64,000 bases of DNA from Thauera sp. JM12B12 (GCF_039614725.1 NZ_CP154859.1:3162001-3226000); one strand, 5' to 3'. Positions 10,042 through 18,563 are shown, counted from the first letter of the stretch. Numbers and translations: made by a program. The notes: generated by a model not told the origin, from the letters alone.

Positions 10042-10752
10042 TCAGGTCACGCACACCACCCCGTTCCACAGATCGCCGCCGAGCGTGGGCGCGTGGTAGA
10101 GCCCGAACAGCCCGAAGCCGAGCACGAGCAGCCCCGATGCGATCCGCACCTTGCGGTTGCGGGTGAAGTCGCGGAAACGCTTGAACAGCATGCCGGCCAG
10201 CAGCAGATTGGGCAGAGTGCCCAGGCCGAAGGCGAGCATCAGGCCGGCGCCGCGCGCGCCCGAACCGGTGACGAGCGCGGTAGCGAGGATCGAATAGGTC
10301 AGCCCGCAGGGAATGAAGCCCCACAGCATGCCGAGCGGCAGGGCCTGCCTGACCGAGCGCGCGGGGAGGAAATGGCGCGTCGCGGGCTGGATGCGGCGCC
10401 AAAGCACGTGACCGACGCGCTCGATCGGCGCCAGCAGACGCGTGAAGCCGGTCAGGTAGAGCCCGAGCGCGACCAGCATCAGGTTGGCAAGCACATAGAG
10501 CGTCATCTGCACCGGCAGCATGCCGTCGTAGAGCAGCCCGACCGAGCCGAGGAAGCCCACCCCCGCGCCGAGCGCGGTATAGGTGCCGATGCGGCCGAGG
10601 TTGTAGGCGAGGTGCAGCGGCCACTGCGGCTTGCCGCCGGGTGTCTGCACCTGCATGGTGAGCGCACCGACGATGCCGCCGCACATCGACACGCAATGCG
10701 TCCCGCCCAGCAGGCCGATGAGGAAGACGGCGAGATAACCGGTTTCAGGCAT
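10042..10752 (-). CDS. TauE/SafE-family (DsbD_2-like) membrane protein
   Basis: 236 residues with about six to seven membrane segments. Two conserved cysteine motifs are seen: [11 protein letters not shown] in the first helix and [11 protein letters not shown] later, a pattern of the DsbD_2/'sulfite exporter TauE/SafE' proteins found next to hemN, fnr and ccoGHIS in cbb3-containing proteobacteria. A role in thiol/copper handling for oxidase assembly is inferred from this context; 'sulfite exporter' is only a family label. A CopZ-like gene follows. It lies 60 bp downstream of hemN. Confidence 0.82.
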   Translation of the reverse strand: MPETGYLAVFLIGLLGGTHCVSMCGGIVGALTMQVQTPGGKPQWPLHLAYNLGRIGTYTALGAGVGFLGSVGLLYDGMLPVQMTLYVLANLMLVALGLYLTGFTRLLAPIERVGHVLWRRIQPATRHFLPARSVRQALPLGMLWGFIPCGLTYSILATALVTGSGARGAGLMLAFGLGTLPNLLLAGMLFKRFRDFTRNRKVRIASGLLVLGFGLFGLYHAPTLGGDLWNGVVCVT

Positions 10753-10812
10753 TGAAAAACGAGGCCCCGCTGAAGATGCGAGGCCTCATTCTACGCTCGT
10801 GAGCCGCGGTCT

Positions 10813-12204
10813 TCAGATCACGCGCGAGTAGCGCTGGCGCTCGCGGTCGGCGCGCAGATAGCGGTCGAACACCATCGCGATGCCGCGCACGAGCAGGCGG
10901 CCGCCGGGCTGCACGCTGATCCAGTCGCCTTCGATCTTCACCAGCCCCGCCTTCTCCATCTCCGCGAGGTCGGCAAGCTCTTCCGCAAAGTATTCGCGGA
11001 AGTTGATCAGGTGGGCGATCTCGATCGACTGCATCGACAGCTCGAAGTGGCACATCAGCGCCTGGATGATCGCGCGCCGCAACAGGTCGTCGGCGGTGAG
11101 CTCGATGCCGCGCAGCACCGGCAGCTCGTCGCGGTCGAGCGCATCGTAGTACTCGTCCAGGGTCTTCACGTTCTGCGCATACACCGGCCCGATCTTGCCG
11201 ATCGCCGACACGCCGAAGGCGAGCAGGTCGCACTCGGCCTGGGTGGAGTAGCCCTGGAAGTTGCGATGCAGCCGACCCTGGCGCTGGGCGACGGTGAGCT
11301 CGTCGTCGGGCTTGGCGAAATGGTCCATGCCGATGTAGACGTAGCCGGCCTCGGTGAGGCGGCGGATGCCGAGCTGCAGCAGCTGCAGCTTGGTGTCGGC
11401 GGTGGGCATGTCGCCGCTGTTGATGCGGCGCTGGGGCTTGAAGAGGCCGGGCAGGTGCGCGTAGCTGTAGAGCGAGATGCGATCGGGCGAGATCGCGAGC
11501 ACCTGCTCCAGCGTGCGGTTGAAGCTGATCACGTTCTGCTTGGGCAGGCCGTAGATCAGGTCCATGCTCACCGACTTGAAGCCGGTCGCGCGCGCCGCAT
11601 CGATGACGAGCTTGGTCTCGTCGTAGCTCTGGATGCGATTGACCGCCGCCTGCACGTCCTCGGCAAAGTCCTGCACGCCCACGCTCATGCGGTTGAAGCC
11701 GAGATCGGCGAGCAGCTTGACGGTGTCGAAATCGACCTTGCGCGGATCGACCTCGATCGAATACTCGCCGTTGGGGACCAGCGTGAAGTGCTCGCGCACC
11801 GAGGCCATCAGCTCGCGCATCTCGTCGTGCGACAGGAAGGTCGGCGTCCCGCCGCCGAGATGCAACTGCGTGACCTGGCGGCTTCCCTCCAGGCAAGCCG
11901 CTTGCATCGCAATCTCTTTCGCCAGATATTTCAGGTACTTGGCGGAGCGCCCATGATCCTTGGTGATGATCTTGTTGCAGGCGCAGTAGTAGCAGATCGT
12001 GTTGCAGAACGGGATGTGGAAGTATAATGAGAGCGGTTTGCTTACGCCGCCCACGGCTCGTTTGGCGAGCCAGGACTTCAGCGCCTCGGCATTGAAGGCC
12101 TCGACGAAGCGATCCGCCGTCGGATAGGAAGTGTACCGCGGTCCGTTGATGTCGAATCTACGGATGAGTTGCGGATCGAAGATGAGTTCGTTCTGGCTTT
12201 TCAT
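10813..12204 (-). CDS. hemN: Oxygen-independent coproporphyrinogen III oxidase
   Basis: This 463-residue radical-SAM enzyme makes protoporphyrinogen IX in heme synthesis without O2. FHIPFCNTICYYCACNK holds the CX3CX2C [4Fe-4S]/SAM motif with the fourth HemN cysteine, LHLGGGTPTFL follows, and IYGLPKQN and QGYSTQAECDLLAFGVSAIG are HemN-specific. The start ATG at 12202-12204 (MKSQNELIFDP) was chosen over a long upstream extension that would run through the regulatory region. It is divergent from fnr, with a perfect Fnr-type box in the shared spacer (12259-12272), as expected for an anaerobically induced gene. Confidence 0.96.
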   Translation of the reverse strand: MKSQNELIFDPQLIRRFDINGPRYTSYPTADRFVEAFNAEALKSWLAKRAVGGVSKPLSLYFHIPFCNTICYYCACNKIITKDHGRSAKYLKYLAKEIAMQAACLEGSRQVTQLHLGGGTPTFLSHDEMRELMASVREHFTLVPNGEYSIEVDPRKVDFDTVKLLADLGFNRMSVGVQDFAEDVQAAVNRIQSYDETKLVIDAARATGFKSVSMDLIYGLPKQNVISFNRTLEQVLAISPDRISLYSYAHLPGLFKPQRRINSGDMPTADTKLQLLQLGIRRLTEAGYVYIGMDHFAKPDDELTVAQRQGRLHRNFQGYSTQAECDLLAFGVSAIGKIGPVYAQNVKTLDEYYDALDRDELPVLRGIELTADDLLRRAIIQALMCHFELSMQSIEIAHLINFREYFAEELADLAEMEKAGLVKIEGDWISVQPGGRLLVRGIAMVFDRYLRADRERQRYSRVI

Positions 12205-12258
12205 GATCTTGCTGCGGCAGTGTGTGCCGAACAATGGCAGAACACCGTATTTTTTTGG

Positions 12259-12272
12259 TTGACGTGGGTCAA
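12259..12272. promoter_or_regulatory. Fnr/Dnr-type box between hemN and fnr
   Basis: TTGACGTGGGTCAA is a perfect TTGAC-N4-GTCAA inverted repeat, close to the Fnr consensus TTGAT-N4-ATCAA. Reading toward hemN, a CATTGT hexamer starts 22 nt past the box, giving a position near -42 for class II activation. No good -10 is seen toward fnr, where the box could act as an autoregulatory site. Confidence 0.8.
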
Positions 12273-12343
12273 CGGGCATGACTTGAAAGTCCGCTCGCGC
12301 CCATGTCGGCGTCTTTCGTCGGGGAAGCAGGATTATCGTGCAG

Positions 12344-13084
12344 ATGAGGGCAACCGTGCCAATTACCGTGAACGGGTTGAAGACTGCCTGTTCGCAGTGC
12401 AACCTGGTCGAGCTTTGCCTGCCCTTCGGCATGTCCGACAGCGAGTTGAGCCGTCTCGACGAGCTCGTGGGCGCGCGGCGCAAGGTCAAGCGCCAGCAGA
12501 ACCTCTACCGGGCAGGCGACCCCTTCGAGGCGATCTACGCGATCCGTGCGGGCTCGTTCAAGACCGACGTGCTGCTGGAGGACGGCCGGGAGCAGGTCAC
12601 CGGCTTCCAGATGACCGGCGAGATCCTCGGCCTCGACGGCATCAGCACCGAGGCCCACAGCTGCAATGCCGTCGCCCTCGAAGACAGCGAGGTGTGCGTG
12701 ATCGCATACGACAAGCTCGAGCAGCTCTCGCACGAGATCGACGGACTGCAGCTCCAGTTCCACAAGGTCATGAGCCGCGAGATCGTGCGCGACCACGGCG
12801 TGATGATGCTGCTCGGCTCGATGCGCGCCGAGGAGCGCCTGGCCGCCTTCCTGCTCAACATGTCGCAGCGCTTCAACGCGCGCGGCTTCTCGTCGCAGGA
12901 GTTCAACCTGCGCATGACGCGCGAGGAGATCGGCTCCTATCTCGGGCTCAAGCTCGAGACCGTGTCGCGCGCGTTCTCGCGCTTCCAGGAAGACGGGCTC
13001 ATCTCGGTTCAGCAGAAGCACGTGCTGCTGCTCGACCCTGCCGGACTGAAGAGGCTGATCCAGCACCAGCAGGGCGTGCGCTGA
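12344..13084 (+). CDS. fnr: Fnr-type oxygen-sensing transcriptional regulator
   Basis: 246 residues from ATG at 12344; a GTG two codons upstream (12338) is an alternative start. The four cluster-ligand cysteines of Fnr are present: C16, C19 and C25 (ACSQCNLVELC) plus C118 (SEVCVIAYD), so an O2-labile [4Fe-4S] sensor is expected. A cyclic-nucleotide-type beta-roll (about 40-120), a dimer helix and a Crp HTH with the ETVSR recognition helix follow. ETVSR is the Fnr specificity signature for TTGAT half-sites. The boxes at 12259, 15745, 21835 and 22180 are obvious targets. Confidence 0.95.
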   Translation: MRATVPITVNGLKTACSQCNLVELCLPFGMSDSELSRLDELVGARRKVKRQQNLYRAGDPFEAIYAIRAGSFKTDVLLEDGREQVTGFQMTGEILGLDGISTEAHSCNAVALEDSEVCVIAYDKLEQLSHEIDGLQLQFHKVMSREIVRDHGVMMLLGSMRAEERLAAFLLNMSQRFNARGFSSQEFNLRMTREEIGSYLGLKLETVSRAFSRFQEDGLISVQQKHVLLLDPAGLKRLIQHQQGVR

Positions 13085-13098
13085 GATCGGTGGCCGCC

Positions 13099-13479
13099 TC
13101 AGGCCAGGAAGCCGGCGACCTGCTTGGTGAAGGCCACCGAGACGATCCACGCATAGACGAGCAGCGCCGCGGTGAAGGCGGTGATGCGCATGCCCATGGT
13201 GCGCCCGCGCTTGAGGGCGAGGGTACCGAGCAGGATGTAGGCAAGCAGACCGAGAACCTTTGCGGTGACCCAGCCGGCCGCAAACGGGTACTGCTGGATC
13301 ATCACGGCGAGCGTGATCGCAGACAGCAGCAGCAGGCTGTCGATGACGTGCGGCAGCACCCGGGTCAGGCGGTGCTGCAGCAGCGGGCTGCCGGTCATCA
13401 TCCACAAGCCGCGCAGCAGGAAGCCTGCCGCACTGAGGGCGACGCAGGTGACGTGAAGGTGCTTGATCGCGTAATACAT
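13099..13479 (-). CDS. SirB2-family inner-membrane protein
   Basis: 126 residues with four predicted membrane helices, starting MYYAIKHLHVTCVALSAAGF, which matches SirB (invasion gene expression up-regulator) family proteins. GAGAGGAGAACGA gives a strong ribosome-binding site. The biochemical role is unknown. It is convergent with fnr (14-bp gap) and divergent from the Dnr-like gene. Confidence 0.85.
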   Translation of the reverse strand: MYYAIKHLHVTCVALSAAGFLLRGLWMMTGSPLLQHRLTRVLPHVIDSLLLLSAITLAVMIQQYPFAAGWVTAKVLGLLAYILLGTLALKRGRTMGMRITAFTAALLVYAWIVSVAFTKQVAGFLA

Positions 13480-13573
13480 TCGTTCTCCTCTCGATAGCCG
13501 GCCCGAGAGCCGGGAGCAGCCGGCAGCGAGCCGGCTCGATTAAAATTGCGACGCCTTACGGAGAGTCCATTCG

Positions 13574-14257
13574 ATGCCCCCCCACGCCCAGCTCGACATT
13601 CCGTCCCTGCTCAAGCGCATTCCGCTCTTCAGCGAGCTTTCGGACGCCGACATCCAGCGCGTCACCCGCTACACCCGCGACCGTCACGTCGCGCGCGGCG
13701 AGGTCTTGTTCCAGCGCGGAGACCAGCCGCACGGCTTTTACTTCGTCGTCTCCGGACAGGTCAAGCTCGCGTTCTCCTCGCCTCAGGGCACGGAGAAGGT
13801 CGTCGAGATCGTCGGTCCGATGCAGAGCTTCGGTGAGGCGGTGATGTTCATGAACCATCCCTACCCGGTGTTTGCCGAGGCACTCAGCGAGACCGTCCTC
13901 GTTCACGTCGGCCAGGCGGTGGTGAGCGAGCTCATCGATCAGGACTCCACCTTCGCCCATAAGTTGCTCGCCGGCATGGCGATCCGCCTCCATGGTCTGA
14001 TCCAGGACGTCGAGACCTACTCCCTGCGCTCGAGCACCCAGCGCGTGATCGGCTACCTGCTGCAGGTGGCCGACAGCGACACGCCGTGCGAGATTGCCCT
14101 GCCCACCAGCAAGCAGGTGATCGCCTCGCGCCTCAACCTGACGCCCGAGACCCTGTCACGGATCTTTCACGACCTCAGCGAGGCCGGCCTCATCAGCGTG
14201 GCGGGCAAACGCATCACCTTGCGCGATCCCGCGCGGTTGTCGCGCTACAACGCTTGA
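13574..14257 (+). CDS. Crp/Fnr-family regulator, Dnr-like
   Basis: 227 residues with a cNMP-type sensor domain (about 15-130) and a C-terminal Crp HTH (about 150-220) with TPETLSRIFHDL. The ETLSR motif predicts recognition of the same TTGA half-sites as Fnr. The N-terminal cysteine cluster of Fnr is missing, so it is not an Fe-S sensor. The size and KRIPLFSELSDADIQRV start fit the Dnr/NnrR group, which respond to nitric oxide, usually through heme. A TAAAAT -10-like hexamer is at 13541-13546. The NO-sensing role is inferred; no denitrification genes are in the window. Confidence 0.85.
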   Translation: MPPHAQLDIPSLLKRIPLFSELSDADIQRVTRYTRDRHVARGEVLFQRGDQPHGFYFVVSGQVKLAFSSPQGTEKVVEIVGPMQSFGEAVMFMNHPYPVFAEALSETVLVHVGQAVVSELIDQDSTFAHKLLAGMAIRLHGLIQDVETYSLRSSTQRVIGYLLQVADSDTPCEIALPTSKQVIASRLNLTPETLSRIFHDLSEAGLISVAGKRITLRDPARLSRYNA

Positions 14258-14285
14258 CCGACCGGCCGGAACGCATCCCGGCCGC

Positions 14286-15695
14286 TCAGGACAGGACAGA
14301 AGACACGCCTGGCGCGGCGACCTCGACGCCGCGCCAGCCGAGATCGCGCTCGATGCACCCGGCTAGGGCAGCGGCCGCGGTCGGCTCGCCATGCACCACG
14401 AAGGTACGCCGGGGCGGTCGGCGGAAACCGCGCAGCCAGCTGAGGATCGCCGGCTGATCCGCATGCGCGGACAAGCCGCCGATGGTGTGAATGCGCGCGC
14501 GCACCGGAATGCGCTCGCCGAACAGGGTCACCTGACGGGCGCCGTCCACCAGGCGCCGACCGAGCGTGCCCGCCGCCTGGAAACCCGCGATCACGATCGC
14601 GCACTCGCGCCGGCCGATGTTGTGGCGAAGGTGGTGCTTGATCCGCCCGGCATCGCACATCCCGCTTGCCGAGATGATCACCAGTCCCCCGCGCACGCTG
14701 TTGAGCGCCATCGACTCCTCGACATCCTGGACGAAGCGGAGATTGAAGCGGTCGGCGTGCTGCCGGCTCCAGGCAAACAGTTCGCGCGTCTCGTCGTCCC
14801 ACAGGTCGTCATGGCGAACCGTGAGTTCGGTGACTGCCAGCGCCATGGGCGAGTCGACCACGACGTCGAGCCGAGCGATGCGCCCTGCCCGCACCAGGTC
14901 CGCGAGCACGAAAAGCAGCTCCTGCGTCCGCCCGACTGCGAACGCGGGGATGATCACGTTGCCCCCCTGCACCTCGAGCGTGCGCCGCAACACCTCGGCC
15001 AGCTCGTCACAGGTCTCGGCGAAGGAGCGGTGCGCTCGGTTGCCGTAGGTCGATTCCACGCAAAGATAATCGGCCTCGGGGATGGGCACGGGATCCTGAA
15101 GGACCGGGCGCATCGGCTGCCCAAGGTCACCGGACACGACCAGGCGACGGGTATGCCCCCGCTCCTCGACGTCGATCTCGATGATCGAGGAGCCGAGGAT
15201 GTGGCCTGCGTTGCGAAATCGGCAATGTACGCCGGCACCAGGCGCAATCATCTCGTCGAAGGCGGCGTGGCGCAGCCGTCCAAGGCTGGCGCGTGCCTGC
15301 TCGACCGTATACAGCGGCGCGAGCTCGCCGGCGCGGCCCGCCCTGCGCGCGCGCCGGCTACGCAACGCCCACTCGGCTTCCTTCTCCTGGATGTGCGCGG
15401 AATCCATCAGCATCACGCCGAGCAGATCGACGGTCGCCGCGGTGGCGAAGATCCGCCCCTTGTAGCCGAGCGCCACCAGCCTCGGCACGAGCCCGGTGTG
15501 ATCGAGGTGCGCATGCGTCAGGAGAACGAAGGCGATGTCGCGTAGCTCGAAACTCAGGGCTTCGCGATTCTTGCGGTGGGCCTCCCGCCCGCCCTGGAAC
15601 AGCCCGCAGTCCACGAGGAAACTGCCGCGCTCGTGATCGACTCGCAGACAGGAGCCGGTGACCTCACCCGCCGCACCCAAAAAAGTCAGCTTCAT
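14286..15695 (-). CDS. MBL-fold beta-CASP metallo-hydrolase (RNA-specificity domain protein)
   Basis: 469 residues from ATG at 15693-15695 (MKLTFLGAAGEVTGSC). The zinc motif HAHLDHTG, the beta-CASP insert (AFAVGRTQELLF, SPMALAVTELT) and the C-terminal RMMBL segment (IHTIGGLSAHADQPAILSWL) are all present. It belongs to the YsH1/CPSF73-like RNA-cleaving hydrolases of bacteria; its targets are unknown. It is divergent from a universal stress protein gene, with a perfect Fnr box between them, so expression is probably linked to low oxygen. An upstream extension that would run over the Fnr box was rejected. Confidence 0.9.
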   Translation of the reverse strand: MKLTFLGAAGEVTGSCLRVDHERGSFLVDCGLFQGGREAHRKNREALSFELRDIAFVLLTHAHLDHTGLVPRLVALGYKGRIFATAATVDLLGVMLMDSAHIQEKEAEWALRSRRARRAGRAGELAPLYTVEQARASLGRLRHAAFDEMIAPGAGVHCRFRNAGHILGSSIIEIDVEERGHTRRLVVSGDLGQPMRPVLQDPVPIPEADYLCVESTYGNRAHRSFAETCDELAEVLRRTLEVQGGNVIIPAFAVGRTQELLFVLADLVRAGRIARLDVVVDSPMALAVTELTVRHDDLWDDETRELFAWSRQHADRFNLRFVQDVEESMALNSVRGGLVIISASGMCDAGRIKHHLRHNIGRRECAIVIAGFQAAGTLGRRLVDGARQVTLFGERIPVRARIHTIGGLSAHADQPAILSWLRGFRRPPRRTFVVHGEPTAAAALAGCIERDLGWRGVEVAAPGVSSVLS

Positions 15696-15744
15696 GGCAC
15701 GCCTCCGAGGAAACTGCGCACGCCCGCCGAGAATCGGCGTCTGT

Positions 15745-15788
15745 TTGATCACGATCAATCATGGCCGGGCGCTTCACATCGCTATAAT
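15745..15788 (+). promoter_or_regulatory. Fnr box and -10 element upstream of the universal stress gene
   Basis: TTGATCACGATCAA (15745-15758) matches the Fnr consensus at every position. A perfect TATAAT (15783-15788) lies 24 nt further, which puts the box centre near -43 to -44 relative to a start at about 15795. This is a class II activation geometry, slightly stretched. The same box is 50 bp before the beta-CASP gene on the other strand. Confidence 0.85.
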
Positions 15789-15820
15789 CGAATCGTGACA
15801 CACAACAGGGAGCGTCCGTC

Positions 15821-16264
15821 ATGTTCAAGCACATTCTGGTTCCGACCGACGGGTCGGCACTGTCCGAAAGCACCGTTGCACGGGCAGTTTCCTTCGCCAA
15901 GGAAGCCGGGGCACGCATCACTTTCTTCTACGCCCAGCCCGACTTTCCGATGCCGATCTATGGCGAGGGCGCGCTCATCGATCCGACCACGCCCGAACAG
16001 TTCTCCAAGTCGGCGGCGGCCGAAGCGGAAGCAATCCTTGCCAAGGCAAGAGGCGCGGCCGAGGCGGCCGGAGTCGCATCGGACAGCGACACCACGGTGA
16101 ACGAGGTGCCTTACGAGGCGATCATCGACGCCGCAGACCGTCACGGCTGCGATCTCATCTTCATGGCTTCGCATGGCCGCCGCGGCATCGCCGGCCTTCT
16201 GCTCGGCAGCGAGACACAGAAGGTGCTCACGCACAGCAAGACGCCGGTTCTGGTCTACCGCTGA
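15821..16264 (+). CDS. uspA: Universal stress protein (UspA family)
   Basis: 147 residues, one Usp domain: MFKHILVPTDGSALSESTV at the N-terminus, DLIFMASHGRRGIAGLLLGSETQKVLTHSKTPVLVYR at the C-terminus in two blocks. The G-x2-G-x9-G-(S/T) ATP-binding pattern is met by GRRGIAGLLLGS. It is preceded by a perfect Fnr box and TATAAT and followed by a strong terminator, so it is a monocistronic gene probably induced under oxygen limitation, like E. coli and Pseudomonas usp genes under Fnr/Anr. Confidence 0.93.
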   Translation: MFKHILVPTDGSALSESTVARAVSFAKEAGARITFFYAQPDFPMPIYGEGALIDPTTPEQFSKSAAAEAEAILAKARGAAEAAGVASDSDTTVNEVPYEAIIDAADRHGCDLIFMASHGRRGIAGLLLGSETQKVLTHSKTPVLVYR

Positions 16265-16291
16265 ACGAGCGACGGCCTCAGCGCAGAACGA

Positions 16292-16319
16292 AAAACGGCC
16301 CGCGATCGCGGGCCGTTTT
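16292..16319. terminator. Intrinsic terminator after the universal stress gene
   Basis: AAAACGGCCCGC and GCGGGCCGTTTT are perfect 12-bp arms with a GATC loop. The T-run serves the plus-strand uspA transcript and the A-run the convergent cco-linked transcript. Confidence 0.92.
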
Positions 16320-16342
16320 CTTTCGCTGCCAATCCGGCCGGA

Positions 16343-16495
16343 TCAACCCTGGCCGCTCATTCCCGCCTTCCGCTCATCCTCGGCGATATGACGGCGCGCG
16401 AAGCGGTAAAGATACGCCGCCATAACGAGGATGAAGACGATCGTGAACAGGCTGAGCAGCCCGATATCACTGGTCAACAACAGTTCCCAGGCCAT
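16343..16495 (-). CDS. Small DUF3149-family membrane protein at the end of the cco assembly cluster
   Basis: A 50-residue protein, MAWELLLTSDIGLLSLFTIV at the start, one membrane helix (about 12-32) and a charged tail (RFARRHIAEDERK). The AGGAGGT ribosome-binding site is perfect, 5-6 nt before the ATG at 16493-16495. The MAWELLLTSD-type start is the DUF3149 pattern. It lies 23 bp behind fixH on the same strand and is likely co-transcribed. Function unknown; a small accessory subunit or assembly factor of the oxidase is a guess from position. Confidence 0.85.
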   Translation of the reverse strand: MAWELLLTSDIGLLSLFTIVFILVMAAYLYRFARRHIAEDERKAGMSGQG

Positions 16496-16518
16496 GACTT
16501 ACCTCCTCTCCAAAGAAA

Positions 16519-17034
16519 TCAGACATTCGGATCAATCGTGATCTCCATCTCTGCGGGGAGGAATGCGGACCCGTCCATGCGCCAGCTGCGGGCCTCGTCT
16601 TCTATGACAAACAGCCAGCGCCCGGTACTCAGGGGCGCCAGCGGGGTTTCATACACGCCGCCAGCCCCGGCGACGAGCAGTTCCTGGTCCAGCCCGCCGC
16701 GGGTGGGGTGGGCCACCGTCAGGCGGATGCTTTCGGGCAGGCTCTTGCCCTCGGCGGCCGAAAGCTCGATGCGCAGGGACTCGCTGCGCACCTTGAGCGC
16801 CGCGCGCAGACCCAGCTCACGCGCGTGCTCGACGCGTCCGATCGTCTGCACGATCGCCCGACCCTCCTTGTAGTAATCGTCCACCACCATGCCGTCGAAG
16901 GTGTTGATGGCAATCACCATGGTGATGATGCCACCCACGACCGCGGTCGCGGGGAAGGCAATCAGGAACCAGGGCCAGCCCTGGCGGTACCAGGGCTCGC
17001 GGGACTTCTCGCTGAGGGTCGAGCGCATGTTCAT
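16519..17034 (-). CDS. ccoH: FixH/CcoH family protein
   Basis: 171 residues with one N-terminal membrane helix (WPWFLIAFPATAVVGGIITMVIA region, split here) and a periplasmic domain containing DGMVVDDYYKEGRAI, typical of FixH, followed by the beta-sandwich found in CcoH. It is needed for maturation or stability of cbb3 oxidases. Its ATG overlaps the ccoG stop codon (ATGA, 17031-17034), which implies translational coupling. Confidence 0.9.
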   Translation of the reverse strand: MNMRSTLSEKSREPWYRQGWPWFLIAFPATAVVGGIITMVIAINTFDGMVVDDYYKEGRAIVQTIGRVEHARELGLRAALKVRSESLRIELSAAEGKSLPESIRLTVAHPTRGGLDQELLVAGAGGVYETPLAPLSTGRWLFVIEDEARSWRMDGSAFLPAEMEITIDPNV

Positions 17035-18464
17035 CGTGGTATCAGGAAGGTGGTTTCTTCCTTCAGGGTGAGCGCCGCGTCATCCTCGGCGGTCACCTGG
17101 AAGGCGATATTGTTGGCACCAGGCTGCCCCGAGTCGTAGGGCACCAGCACCTGCAGGGTCACCGTCTGGGTCGCGGCCGAGGCGACCTCGACTCGCTGTT
17201 CGCCGCCGATGCGCACCCCGGGCAGACCCGACACCTCGAGTCGGAAGGCGCGCGGCGCCTCGGTCATGTTCATGACCTGAAGCTGGTAGACGTTCTCGAT
17301 CAGCCCGCCCTCGACCTCGCGACCGAGCGAGGAGCGGTCGCGGATGACATCCACGCGCAGCGGCTCGCGCGCCGCCAGCCCCCATACGAATCCGACGCAG
17401 ATCAGGACCAGGACCGCGCCATAGACCAGCGTCCGCGGACGGAACACGTGCCCCAGGATCTCCTTGCTGCCCCAGTGCCGCTTCATCGCGTTCTCGGTCG
17501 AGTAACGGATCAGGCCGCGCGGGTAGTTCATCTTGTCCATGACCTGGTCGCAAGCGTCGATGCATGCGGCGCAGCCGATGCATTCGTACTGCAGACCGTC
17601 ACGAATGTCGATCCCGGTCGGACAAACCTGAACACAGATGCCGCAGTCGATGCAGTCACCCTTGCTCACCGTACGCGGATCGATGCCCTTCTTGCGCGTA
17701 CCGCGGGGTTCGCCGCGCTCCTCGTCGTAGGTGATGACGAGGGTATCGGGATCGAACATCACCGCCTGAAAGCGTGCGTAGGGGCACATGTACTTGCACA
17801 CCTGCTCGCGCAGGACGCCGGCGAACAGGTAGGTGAAGCCCGCGTAGAAGAGGATCCAGAAGGTTTCCCAAGGCCCGAAGGTGAGCCCGTTGAAGGAGGC
17901 GAGCAGTTCGTCGAGCGGCGAGAAGTAGGCAACGAAGGTGAAGCCGGTCCACAACGCGACCACGATCCACGCCAGATACTTGCCACCACGACGCAGCGCC
18001 TTCTCGGCACTCATTGGTGCCTGATCGAGCTTCTGGCGGCGCATGTGGTCACCTTCGATCTTCTGCTCGATCCACATGAAGATCTCGGTATACACCGTCT
18101 GAGGACAGGCGTAACCGCACCAGAGCCGACCCGCGATCGCGGTGAAGAAGAACAACGCGTACGCCGAGATGATCAGCAGCAGCGCGAGGAAGAACACGTC
18201 CTGTGGCCAGAAGACCCAGCCAAAGATGTAGAACTTGCGTTCAGTGAGATGGAACAGCACCGCCTGACGGTCGTTCCAGGTCAGCCAGGGGAGGCCGTAG
18301 TAGAGGATCTGGGTGAGCCACACCAGGATCCATCGCCAGTTGGCGAATACGCCGGTCACGGCACGGACGTACAGCTTCTTGCGTGCGGCGTAGAGCGTGT
18401 CCAGGGTGGAGGAGTCTTGGGGCTTGTTCGCCGGTTTCTGCGGCGAAGGGGATGGGCTGTTCAT
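17031..18464 (-). CDS. ccoG: Cytochrome oxidase accessory protein CcoG (polyferredoxin)
   Basis: 477 residues. Several membrane helices at the N-terminus (ILVWLTQILYYGLPWL, FFLALLLIISAYALFFF), a WCGYACPQTVYTE motif, then two [4Fe-4S] motifs in the cytoplasmic part (CIDCGICVQVCP and CIGCAACIDACD) and a C-terminal Ig-like periplasmic domain. CcoG (RdxA/FixG) is a copper reductase aiding CuB delivery in cbb3 assembly. The gene follows ccoP by 99 bp, with a strong hairpin in the gap, and overlaps ccoH at its 3' end. Confidence 0.95.
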   Translation of the reverse strand: MNSPSPSPQKPANKPQDSSTLDTLYAARKKLYVRAVTGVFANWRWILVWLTQILYYGLPWLTWNDRQAVLFHLTERKFYIFGWVFWPQDVFFLALLLIISAYALFFFTAIAGRLWCGYACPQTVYTEIFMWIEQKIEGDHMRRQKLDQAPMSAEKALRRGGKYLAWIVVALWTGFTFVAYFSPLDELLASFNGLTFGPWETFWILFYAGFTYLFAGVLREQVCKYMCPYARFQAVMFDPDTLVITYDEERGEPRGTRKKGIDPRTVSKGDCIDCGICVQVCPTGIDIRDGLQYECIGCAACIDACDQVMDKMNYPRGLIRYSTENAMKRHWGSKEILGHVFRPRTLVYGAVLVLICVGFVWGLAAREPLRVDVIRDRSSLGREVEGGLIENVYQLQVMNMTEAPRAFRLEVSGLPGVRIGGEQRVEVASAATQTVTLQVLVPYDSGQPGANNIAFQVTAEDDAALTLKEETTFLIPR

Positions 18465-18510
18465 GGCCTGTTTACCAATGACTTTTTGTTGTTCTTGTTA
18501 TTTTCGAAAC

Positions 18511-18535
18511 CCCGGGAGGACCCCCTCCTCCCGGG
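18511..18535 (-). terminator. GC-rich hairpin between ccoP and ccoG
   Basis: CCCGGGAGGA and TCCTCCCGGG form perfect 10-bp arms around a 5-nt loop. On the coding (minus) strand it is followed by GTTTCGAAAAT, which has too few U for a strong terminator. It may partly attenuate readthrough from ccoNOQP into ccoGH or protect the 3' end of the structural-gene mRNA. Confidence 0.5.
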
Positions 18536-18563
18536 ATGAGACTTCAGACTGCGGGCAAAACGC

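Noticed and set aside
10753..10812. GAGGCC/GGCCTC repeat between hemN and the TauE/SafE gene as a terminator
   Set aside because: Arms are only 6 bp with a 15-nt loop and the T-run is broken; readthrough is more likely.
13500..13541. Cluster of GCCGG repeats upstream of the Dnr-like gene as an operator
   Set aside because: Short GC-rich repeats of this kind are frequent by chance in this composition and show no consistent spacing.
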